Assembly (NCBI GenBank): GCA_029781045.1
Contig: JAKOXL010000029.1
Span: forward strand, 150,627 to 214,626
Direction: 5' to 3'
DNA length: 64,000 bases
Origin: Bacillota bacterium
GTDB lineage: Bacteria > Bacillota > UBA994 > UBA5500
The translations under genes and the position numbers were made by a program. Shown piece by piece: positions 56,399-64,000 of this stretch. The notes beneath the pieces are model-generated. The model was given only the letters and a program-made list of their open reading frames with translations. It had not been told where the DNA came from and ran no database searches. The stretch's first letter is position 1. Every line of letters starts with the position of its first letter.

Positions 56399-58123
56399 TT
56401 AGTATCGCGAACGCGCGTGATAATGGGTGTGCAACAGCTGATGCGCCTTCTCGCCGTTGGGCTCACCTAAGAAGCTGCGGTAGAGCTCTTGCACCGCCGG
56501 GTTCTCGTGGGACTTGCGTACCTTCTTCAGCATATCCTGACGATAAAGGGCAGTGGCTCGCTTCATCCGAATGTCAGGGTCTTTAGAGAGAGGTTGGCCG
56601 CCGCCTCCTATACATCCACCTGGACAACCCATGATTTCGATGAAATGGTACTCGGCTTCACCCGCCTTAATGCGTTCCAACAAGCGGTTAGCTTGGGCTA
56701 AGCCGTTGGCAATAGCTACCCGCACATCTTGACCGGCAATGCGAACTGTGGCTTCACGCACACCGGCAAAGCCCCGTACCTGTTGAAACTCAACTTCCGG
56801 CAGCTCTTGCCCATCCAGCATTTCCGCTACTGTACGCAATGCAGCTTCCATCACTCCACCAGTGATGCCAAAGATGGTACCCGCGCCAGTGGACATGCCC
56901 ATAGGGAGATCGAACTCGCCCTCTGATAGATTAGCAAAATCAATACCAGCTTCGCGGATCATATTTGCCAACTCACGGGTGGTAATAACCGCATCCACGT
57001 CCCGATATCCGCTGGCCTGCATCTCTGCTCGCGCCGCTTCGGTCTTCTTGGCTGTACAAGGCATAATGGAGACAGAGAAAATGTGGGCCGGATTAATGCC
57101 TGCCTTTTGCGCGTAGTAGGTCTTAGCTAAAGCACCAAACATTTGCTGCGGCGATTTACACGTAGAAACATGAGGCAACATATCCGGATAGAAACGTTCG
57201 CAGTAGCTCACCCAACCTGGACTGCAGGAGGTAATGAGCGGCAGATTCTCCCGTTTCTGAAGTCTAGAGATAAACTCATGGCCCTCTTCCATGATGGTGA
57301 GGTCAGCAGCAAACTGGGTATCAAACACCTGATCAAAACCCAATTTGCGTAAGGCCGTAACCAGTTTTCCGGTTACTAAGGAGCCAGCCCTGAGACCAAA
57401 CTCTTCACCTAGAGCAGCACGCACTGCTGGAGCCACTTGCACGACCACATGGGTCTTGCTATCCTGTAGCGCTTCCCAAACTCGCTCCGTATCATCTTTC
57501 TCCCTCAAAGCAGCAACTGGGCACACATTGATACATTGCCCGCAGCCGACACAAGGACCTTCTGCTAGACCGAGGTTGAAGGGAGTGGTCACAATACTAT
57601 CGGAGCCACGATTGGCCATACCAATGGCACTAACGGACTGGGTTTCAGCGCAGACCCGTACACAACGGCCGCAAAGGATACACTTATTGGGGTCGCGCAC
57701 AACCGAATAGCTACTCTCATCCAGAGCTAAGTCCCGCTTTTCGCCACTGAAGCGCACTTTACGGATTCCCAGCTGACGAGATAGATCTTGCAGTTCGCAT
57801 TCGCCATGCCGGCTGCAAACCAAGCAGTCCTGAGGATGATTGGCGATAAGCAGCTCCACAATCGTTCGACGGGCCCTGCGTACCGCTTCTGAATTGGTCT
57901 TGACCACCATGTTATTGGCAACGGGATAAACGCAGGATGCCACTAGATTGCGCATACCCTCAACTTCTACCACACAGATGCGACAAGCACCTTCAAGCCG
58001 CAATTCGGGGTGATAGCATAGTGTAGGGATGTGCACCCCGATCTTCTGGGCCGCCTCCAGGATGGTGGTACCGGCTTCAACTTCTACTGGATTACCGTCA
58101 ATAGTCAGTTTGATTCGTTCCAT
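56399..58123 (-). CDS. hydA: NADH-dependent [FeFe] hydrogenase, catalytic subunit
   Basis: H-cluster motifs TSCSPGW, MPCTAKKTEA, MGCPGGCIGGGGQP plus N-terminal 2Fe-2S and 4Fe-4S domains. Confidence 0.95.
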   Translation of the reverse strand: MERIKLTIDGNPVEVEAGTTILEAAQKIGVHIPTLCYHPELRLEGACRICVVEVEGMRNLVASCVYPVANNMVVKTNSEAVRRARRTIVELLIANHPQDCLVCSRHGECELQDLSRQLGIRKVRFSGEKRDLALDESSYSVVRDPNKCILCGRCVRVCAETQSVSAIGMANRGSDSIVTTPFNLGLAEGPCVGCGQCINVCPVAALREKDDTERVWEALQDSKTHVVVQVAPAVRAALGEEFGLRAGSLVTGKLVTALRKLGFDQVFDTQFAADLTIMEEGHEFISRLQKRENLPLITSCSPGWVSYCERFYPDMLPHVSTCKSPQQMFGALAKTYYAQKAGINPAHIFSVSIMPCTAKKTEAARAEMQASGYRDVDAVITTRELANMIREAGIDFANLSEGEFDLPMGMSTGAGTIFGITGGVMEAALRTVAEMLDGQELPEVEFQQVRGFAGVREATVRIAGQDVRVAIANGLAQANRLLERIKAGEAEYHFIEIMGCPGGCIGGGGQPLSKDPDIRMKRATALYRQDMLKKVRKSHENPAVQELYRSFLGEPNGEKAHQLLHTHYHARSRY

Positions 58124-58142
58124 GTACCTGCACACTCCTTTC

Positions 58143-59933
58143 TTAGCGGCTGATGGCCTTGAACGGACACTTGGCTACACAAGCACCGCACTTGATGCAC
58201 TTATCTTTGTCAATCATGTGGGGCTGGCGCAGCTCCCCGCTGATAGCCTCCACTGGACACACCTTCTTGCAGAGTCCGCAGCCTTTACATTTTTCAGCAA
58301 CTATATGATAGGAGAGCAATGCCTGACAGACCCCAGCTGGGCAGCGTCTATCACGGATGTGGGCTTCATACTCATGGCGGAAGAACCGGAGAGTAGCCAA
58401 TACTGGGTTTGGAGCAGTCTGTCCCAACCCACAGAGGGATGCCTTCGAGATAACCTCCGCCAGTTCTTCTAGCAGCTGAATATCGCCCTCCTCACCTTGG
58501 CCCTTGGTTATGCGCTCAAGGATTTCCAACATGCGCTTAGTGCCTTCCCGGCAAGGAACACATTTGCCACAAGATTCATCTTGAGTGAACTCCAGGAAGA
58601 ATCGGGCTACATCTACCATACATGTGTCTTCATCCATGACGATAAGTCCACCAGACCCCATCATAGAACCAGCTGCAATGAGGGAATCATAGTCCACCGG
58701 CGTGTCTAGTAGTTCAGCTGGTAAGCAACCACCGGAAGGACCGCCCGTCTGACAGGCTTTGAAGGCCTTGCCACCAGGGATGCCTCCACCGATATCGTAG
58801 ACGATTTCCCTCAAAGTAGTCCCCATGGGAACTTCCACAAGCCCCGTATTGTTGATATTGCCGGCCAGTGCGAACACCTTGGTGCCCTTACTTCCCTCCG
58901 TGCCTATGGAGGCAAAATGATCGGGACCATGCAGCAAGATAACGGGAATATTAGCCAGGGTTTCCACATTGTTAATAAGTGTCGGTTTCCCCCAAAGACC
59001 TTTTACCGCCGGATAGGGTGGCCGGGGCCTGGGAGTACCACGATGCCCCTCGATTGATGTCATTAGGGCTGTCTCTTCACCACATACGAATGCGCCAGCC
59101 CCCAGACGAATACCGACATCAAAGGAAAAGTCGGTACCAAAAATGTTCTTCCCCAGCAGGCCTGTTTCCCGCGCCTGCTTGATGGCTATAGATAGCCGTT
59201 CCACAGCAATCGGGTACTCAGCTCTCACATACACGAAGCCCTGGCTAGCCCCAATGGCATAGCCAGCTATAGCCATGGCCTCAATAACACTGTGGGGATC
59301 ACCCTCCAGTATACTACGATCCATAAAGGCGCCTGGGTCACCCTCGTCAGCGTTACACACCACATACTTGATGCTATCTTTGGAAACGCGAGCAAACTCC
59401 CACTTACGGCCCACCGGGAAGCCACCACCACCGCGGCCCCTTAATCCGGAACGCTTCACTTCTTCAATAACCTCTTCTGGTGTCATACGGGTAACGGCAC
59501 GTGCCAAAGCCTGATAGCCATCATGGGCAATGTACTCTTCAATAGATTCGGGGTTGATTTTGCCGCAGTTGCGCAGGGCCACCCGATGCTGCTTCTTATA
59601 GAAGCCAATATCGTTGAACAAGGCCACCGATTCTTCAGTGACCGGTTCTTTGTAAAGCAGCCGTTCCACTACACGCCCTTTCAAGAGATGCTCTTTAACC
59701 AACTCTTCCGCGTCCTCCGGCATTACTTGGCAGTAAAAGGCTCCTTCCGGATAGACCATAACGATGGGGCCCATTTTGCAGAATCCAAAACATCCGCTTT
59801 CCACCACACGCACTTCATTAGCCAGACCATGACGTTCCAGTGCCGCATGTAACTCGGCCTGTACCTTTTTGCAACCGGAGGAGAAACAGCCGGTTCCTCC
59901 ACAGACTAGAACGTGAGAACGTATTATACTCAA
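58143..59933 (-). CDS. NuoF/HydB-like flavoprotein subunit of hydrogenase
   Basis: SGLRGRGGGGFPVGRKWEFA...CNADEGDPGAFMDRSILEGDPHSVIEAMAIAGYAIGA...ESCGKCVPCREG plus C-terminal 2[4Fe-4S]. Confidence 0.95.
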   Translation of the reverse strand: MSIIRSHVLVCGGTGCFSSGCKKVQAELHAALERHGLANEVRVVESGCFGFCKMGPIVMVYPEGAFYCQVMPEDAEELVKEHLLKGRVVERLLYKEPVTEESVALFNDIGFYKKQHRVALRNCGKINPESIEEYIAHDGYQALARAVTRMTPEEVIEEVKRSGLRGRGGGGFPVGRKWEFARVSKDSIKYVVCNADEGDPGAFMDRSILEGDPHSVIEAMAIAGYAIGASQGFVYVRAEYPIAVERLSIAIKQARETGLLGKNIFGTDFSFDVGIRLGAGAFVCGEETALMTSIEGHRGTPRPRPPYPAVKGLWGKPTLINNVETLANIPVILLHGPDHFASIGTEGSKGTKVFALAGNINNTGLVEVPMGTTLREIVYDIGGGIPGGKAFKACQTGGPSGGCLPAELLDTPVDYDSLIAAGSMMGSGGLIVMDEDTCMVDVARFFLEFTQDESCGKCVPCREGTKRMLEILERITKGQGEEGDIQLLEELAEVISKASLCGLGQTAPNPVLATLRFFRHEYEAHIRDRRCPAGVCQALLSYHIVAEKCKGCGLCKKVCPVEAISGELRQPHMIDKDKCIKCGACVAKCPFKAISR

Positions 59934-59963
59934 CTAGCTCACCTCCAATTTGCTTGCACGCAG

Positions 59964-60302
59964 TTATACCCCAGGCAAAGTCCCCACCTTAGCGGCCAGT
60001 GACGCAATGATCTCATGCACACCGTCGGCGCTAACTCTGGTAAAAACTTCCTCTACCCCATCAGCGCTCACAAACTTAACCACTGGCATGTCGGTGGCTG
60101 GCATAGCCAAGTCCTCACCCACAACCACCAGATCTAGCCCCCTGGCGTTGACCTCCTGCATAGCTGTCACCATCACATCCCGTGCTCCAGCTGCTATGCC
60201 AACAGTTCCTACCCCAATAATGAGTCGATTATGAGGCTCACGAATAGAAAGCTGCTTGCGCACGCGATCGCGAATGGCGTTTAATTCTGCTACTGTCAAC
60301 AT
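59964..60302 (-). CDS. HndB-like (thioredoxin-like ferredoxin fold) protein lacking all cysteines
   Basis: RLIIGVGTVGIAAGARDVMVTAMQEVNARGLD aligns with the VHMGTCGIAAGARQIL region of HndB-type proteins; no Cys in 112 aa; first gene of the hydrogenase operon. Confidence 0.75.
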   Translation of the reverse strand: MLTVAELNAIRDRVRKQLSIREPHNRLIIGVGTVGIAAGARDVMVTAMQEVNARGLDLVVVGEDLAMPATDMPVVKFVSADGVEEVFTRVSADGVHEIIASLAAKVGTLPGV

Positions 60303-60356
60303 CTCCTCTCCACCTCCTTACAAGTTTTCTGACTCTTTCCAGTTCACTCGTGTATT

Positions 60357-60374
60357 TTGTGAAAAAATTATCAA
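60357..60374. promoter_or_regulatory. Candidate Rex operator upstream of the hydrogenase operon
   Basis: TTGTGAA-AAAA-TTATCAA, 12 of 14 positions of TTGTGAA-N4-TTCACAA; between rex and the operon. A possible minus-strand promoter (TTGACC-N18-TAAGAT, 60439-60410) precedes it. Confidence 0.6.
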
Positions 60375-60495
60375 GTTTAAGCCAAAAAAAAGACCTCTTT
60401 TGCACCCCCATCTTAACACGGGTAGGAAAAGTAGGTCAATAAGCAAATGCATATAATATACAGTATTACAGATTCATAATTTAGACAAAACAAAA

Positions 60496-60522
60496 CACCT
60501 AGTCTGTCGTGCAAACTAGGTG
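60496..60522 (-). terminator. Terminator downstream of rex
   Basis: CACCTAGT...ACTAGGTG followed by TTTTGTTTTGTC on the minus strand. Confidence 0.75.
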
Positions 60523-60532
60523 CCTAACTCGG

Positions 60533-61171
60533 TCATCGTGTCTTCTCTTGTGCCAGATGATAGGACAAAGCCAACAAACCTACTATTAGGTTCTCCTGCC
60601 GAACTTCCACATCGGGCGGAGCCTGAATGCGTGTAGGTGCAAAGTTCCATATGGCTCGGACTCCCGCCTTAAGCAGCTGGTCCGCCACCTTCTGGGCAGA
60701 AGACGCCGGCACTGTAATTATGCCAACCTTAATACCTAGGGATTTCACAACTTCAGTAATATACTCGGCTGAAAGCACTTGCTGTCCCGCCACTTCTACA
60801 CCAATCTTCTTGGGATCGGAGTCAAAAATGGCGGCCAACATGAAACCATACTCACTGAACCCTTCATAGCGGGCTAAAGCCTGTCCCAGGTGCCCCGCAC
60901 CAACTATGGCAATTTTGTTCGGGCGATTCACGCCCAAGATCTCCGTAATTTGCTGCATCAAATCGGCCACATCATAGCCCACACCACGACGCCCAAACTC
61001 TCCAAAGTAGGCTAGATCCTTACGAATCTGCACAGAGGTAATACCCAGAATACGACCCAATTCTTCCGACGATACCACCTCTACCCCACTTTGGTCCAGC
61101 TGGCTAAGTGAACGTAAGTACAGAGGTAATCTTTCAATCGTAGGACGAGGGATTAATACCAATTTTCCCAT
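60533..61171 (-). CDS. rex: Redox-sensing transcriptional repressor Rex
   Basis: N-terminal winged helix: IPRPTIERLPLYLRSLSQL...SSEELGRILGITSVQIRKDLAYFGEFGRRGVGYDV; Rossmann AIVGAGHLGQALA. Confidence 0.97.
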   Translation of the reverse strand: MGKLVLIPRPTIERLPLYLRSLSQLDQSGVEVVSSEELGRILGITSVQIRKDLAYFGEFGRRGVGYDVADLMQQITEILGVNRPNKIAIVGAGHLGQALARYEGFSEYGFMLAAIFDSDPKKIGVEVAGQQVLSAEYITEVVKSLGIKVGIITVPASSAQKVADQLLKAGVRAIWNFAPTRIQAPPDVEVRQENLIVGLLALSYHLAQEKTR

Positions 61172-61203
61172 GGCGTGCCTCCTCTCATGAACATCATAGT
61201 CAA

Positions 61204-62508
61204 CTATTCAGCGTATGGGTCGATTTCCACTGCTGAAGGATCTTCTGACTTTTGTCCTCTAGGTAAGCGCGCCAAGACTTCAGCAAGTGCAGGACCTGTG
61301 TTAATGCTGCCCGTCTCCTCAAGCTTGGCCAGAGCAGCTTGTGCCTCCACCTCAATCATCTTTGTAAATATCCCGGTGCCACAATACTTCTTATCGCCGG
61401 CACGAATACCATCCATATGCTGGGCCGCATGGTCGGCTAAAGCGTTAGCACCGGCCACCAGATAGTGGGTGTTGATGTTGTTCTTGCCCACCAAACCCCG
61501 CACCACCGATGCGGCACCAGTTCCGCCATGCTGGGCAAAGGGTATGTAACGGCCGCAACTCAGATACAGGGCCCTCTGAACCACCTGCAAACGGTCTCTA
61601 TCCGGTTCATGTTTGACGTCCTTCTTAGCCGCATGCTCCATACCAATCGGATACGCTATGGCATCGGCACCAGTATAGCGAATAAAGCAGCACACCTGCT
61701 TCGCAAAGCGCTCCAATTCAACGCCCGTAAGGCGCTCATAGGACAAAGCTTGCCCGCTTTGGCCAGTAGCACCAAACTCTGCCTCCACCATCATATCCGT
61801 GTTGCCCAATATAAGACGTACGCCTTCCACAATCTCGCGGGTAACTACGAAGTCTAGGATGGGGGGCAGCTTTTCCGTGTCGATCATGCCCCAGGCCGGA
61901 GCTACAGCCTGCACTACCGCCAGAAAATCGCGCCGGAACTTGACATACTCAGGGCCCACTAGATAGTCCACATAGCGTTCAAAAGTGGTGTCGCTGATGG
62001 CCAGCTCTTCCTGACTAAAAGCATCTTGCATATGCTCGATGGCATGCCGTATACGAGCAGCCGCCAACTGGCGTGCTAAGCCAGCGGTCTTCTGGCCACT
62101 GGGCTCCTTAGCTTCGTCATACTTCGGCACTTGGAAATGGTCCAAAGAAACAGCCAGATACTTGGCATTATAGGCTTGTGCATAACTGGCGATTTGGGCA
62201 ACCGCCTCCCGAGCACCGGCTACTACAGCCGCTTCCTTCTGATGCACACCTACCCCAGGCAAGGGACGAATACGTGCCGGATCGTTGCCAATAGTCTCGG
62301 CGGAGTTATAGCTCAGCTGCAGTATCATAGGTGACTGTTCCCCTGCCGCCGCTGCCATGGCAAAGGCTCGGGCTTGCACCTCAACTGGCAAGTTAACGTT
62401 GGATGCTAACACGGTGACCCGTTTCTCCGGCTCTAGCAGATTACCCTCCTGGTCAAAAGGACAAAAGTGCTCAAAAACCGCCCGCAGCTGCCTCCCAGTC
62501 AATAACAT
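61204..62508 (-). CDS. Divergent class II fructose-bisphosphate aldolase-like protein
   Basis: Metal-ligand-like motifs in order: SLDHFQ, VEAEFGATGQSG, AYPIGMEHAAK, IPFAQHGGTGA. Confidence 0.65.
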   Translation of the reverse strand: MLLTGRQLRAVFEHFCPFDQEGNLLEPEKRVTVLASNVNLPVEVQARAFAMAAAAGEQSPMILQLSYNSAETIGNDPARIRPLPGVGVHQKEAAVVAGAREAVAQIASYAQAYNAKYLAVSLDHFQVPKYDEAKEPSGQKTAGLARQLAAARIRHAIEHMQDAFSQEELAISDTTFERYVDYLVGPEYVKFRRDFLAVVQAVAPAWGMIDTEKLPPILDFVVTREIVEGVRLILGNTDMMVEAEFGATGQSGQALSYERLTGVELERFAKQVCCFIRYTGADAIAYPIGMEHAAKKDVKHEPDRDRLQVVQRALYLSCGRYIPFAQHGGTGAASVVRGLVGKNNINTHYLVAGANALADHAAQHMDGIRAGDKKYCGTGIFTKMIEVEAQAALAKLEETGSINTGPALAEVLARLPRGQKSEDPSAVEIDPYAE

Positions 62509-62556
62509 TCCCCAATCCCTCCTACTTCACAGAGTTAACCTTTATCACCACAACAA

Positions 62557-63114
62557 CTATACCCGGTCTAAGTACTCCCCAGTGCGAGTGTCGATGCGAA
62601 TCTTGTCACCGACATTGATGAAGAAGGGTACATTGACCACCAGACCGGTTTCCATAGTAGCCGGCTTACTACCACCAGCTGCCGTATCACCTTTGACACC
62701 GGGAGCGGTGTCGGCTACCGTCAGTTCCACATAGTAGGGCAAATCGATACCGATGATACGCCCTTTGTACATAACGACGGTGATGATGTCGTTCTCTTTG
62801 ATATACTTAATGTCATCTCCGATGGTATCGTGACCGATGTTGATCTGCTCATAGGTCTCCATGTCCATAAAGGTATAGAAATCACCGGCATCGTAAAGGT
62901 ATTGCATTTCCTTCCGTTCCACGTGGGCCCGGTTCACTTTCTCACCAGCGCGGAAAGTGCGTTCCTGTACGGCGCCAGTCTCCACATTTTTCAGCTTGGC
63001 GCGCACAAAGGCGGCTCCTTTACCAGGTTTCACGTGCTGGAACTCAACTACGGAATAAACTGCACCATCAACTTCAATAGTTAAACCAGTACGAAAATCA
63101 TTGGTAGAAATCAA
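62557..63114 (-). CDS. efp: Elongation factor P
   Basis: [60 protein letters not shown]. Confidence 0.97.
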   Translation of the reverse strand: MISTNDFRTGLTIEVDGAVYSVVEFQHVKPGKGAAFVRAKLKNVETGAVQERTFRAGEKVNRAHVERKEMQYLYDAGDFYTFMDMETYEQINIGHDTIGDDIKYIKENDIITVVMYKGRIIGIDLPYYVELTVADTAPGVKGDTAAGGSKPATMETGLVVNVPFFINVGDKIRIDTRTGEYLDRV

Positions 63115-63149
63115 AGCAATTACCTCCTCATTTCCAGTCGGGTTGAAAT

Positions 63150-64000
63150 TTAATCAATGATGATTAGATCCTTCGCTATGCTGTTAAAGTTCCGGTGTCC
63201 TGTTGCGGTAACTAGTACCATATCCTCGATGCGTACTCCACCAAATTCGGGGAGGTAAATACCCGGCTCGATAGTAACTACCATTCCGGGTTGTAGTACG
63301 TCTTCCGAGGTCTTTCCGGCTCGGGGCCCCTCGTGCACCTGCAAGCCCACACCATGGCCCAAACTATGACCAAAGAAGTCGCCATATCCGGCAGCCGCAA
63401 TGATATCGCGGGCCACCTGGTCTAGTTCCTTTCCTTGCATGCCAGAACGGACTGCTGCCTGGGCCGACAACTGAGCTTCTAGAACAATGTTGTAGATTTC
63501 TCGCTGTTTCTCACTGGGCTTCCCTAGTACCACAGTACGCGTCATGTCGGAACAATAACCATTGTAAATAGCCCCGAAGTCAAGGGTCAGGAAATCACCC
63601 ACCTCTAGCACTCGTTCGCTGGCTCTTCCGTGGGGTAATGAGGAGCGAGGGCCGGAAGCTGCAATAATCGGAAAAGCCATTCCCTCTGCTCCCATACGCC
63701 GCATGGCGAACTCCAAGTCTAAAGCAATCTCCAACTCGCTTCGCCCCGGCTTGATTTCTGGCAGGACTTGCTCAAAAGCCGCTTCGGCGATCTTGGTGGC
63801 CCGCTGCATGCAGGCTATTTCAGTCTCATCTTTAATGAGCCTCAGCTTCTCAACTATACCACTCAACGGCACCAACTGAATCGCCAGACGTTGCTTAAGC
63901 TGCTCATACTCGGCATAGCTAACATAGTCCTGTTCAAAACCGAGGGTCTTGATTTCATCAGCCTGAACCAAGTCCCGCAAAACATCTTTTCCAGGCTCAC
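63150..64000 (-). CDS. pepP: Xaa-Pro aminopeptidase (M24), N-terminus beyond right edge
   Basis: [24 protein letters not shown]...[25 protein letters not shown]...[23 protein letters not shown]; frame open to the window end. Confidence 0.92.
   Translation of the reverse strand, partial: EPGKDVLRDLVQADEIKTLGFEQDYVSYAEYEQLKQRLAIQLVPLSGIVEKLRLIKDETEIACMQRATKIAEAAFEQVLPEIKPGRSELEIALDLEFAMRRMGAEGMAFPIIAASGPRSSLPHGRASERVLEVGDFLTLDFGAIYNGYCSDMTRTVVLGKPSEKQREIYNIVLEAQLSAQAAVRSGMQGKELDQVARDIIAAAGYGDFFGHSLGHGVGLQVHEGPRAGKTSEDVLQPGMVVTIEPGIYLPEFGGVRIEDMVLVTATGHRNFNSIAKDLIIID

Noticed and set aside
1-64000. CRISPR arrays, rRNA, tRNA, insertion sequences
   Set aside because: No spaced direct repeats, no recognisable rRNA/tRNA sequence and no transposase-like ORF seen by eye; a tRNAscan/Infernal run would be needed to be sure for small RNAs.

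Overview
The window is about 64 kb of core chromosome from an anaerobic endospore-forming Bacillota (Clostridia-like), judged from gene content only. Almost every gene is on the minus strand. From left to right: spmA (partial)/dacB, a ytfJ/gerW-like gene, scpB-scpA, an M50 protease, a DHH-CBS-tRNA nucleotidyltransferase fusion, spoVAE-AD-AC, a dodecin unit, sigF-spoIIAB-spoIIAA, dacF, a pdp-deoB pair, xerD, ddl plus a third DD-carboxypeptidase, spoIIM, an MFS transporter, a four-subunit 2-oxoacid:ferredoxin oxidoreductase (vor-type) with buk-ptb-buk, spo0A-spoIVB, recN-nadK-tlyA-dxs, ispA-xseB-xseA, a TsaD-like paralogue, nusB, asp23, spoIIIAH-AA, and housekeeping genes. An [FeFe]-hydrogenase operon (hndB-like, nuoF-like, hydA, nuoE-like, 2Fe-2S ferredoxin, HydS-like sensory hydrogenase, SpoIIE-type phosphatase) follows, then rex, a class II aldolase-like gene, efp and a partial pepP. 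No rRNA, tRNA, CRISPR array or transposon was recognised. Main points for follow-up: (1) an untracked 44-aa plus-strand ORF next to spoIIM that resembles the sporulation FtsZ inhibitor MciZ and has a sigma-E-like promoter; (2) a cysteine-free HndB-like protein at the head of the hydrogenase operon, downstream of a Rex-box-like site; (3) a HydS-like sensory hydrogenase whose first Fe-S motif is recovered only if translation starts at a CTG; (4) a lone plus-strand circularly permuted ATP-grasp-like gene in the sporulation region; (5) sigma-H-type AGGA-N18-GAAT promoters before both spoIIA and spo0A; (6) a possible structured leader or sRNA before spoIVB and a terminator inside the 3' end of spoIVB. 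All family calls are from reading motifs; no searches were run.
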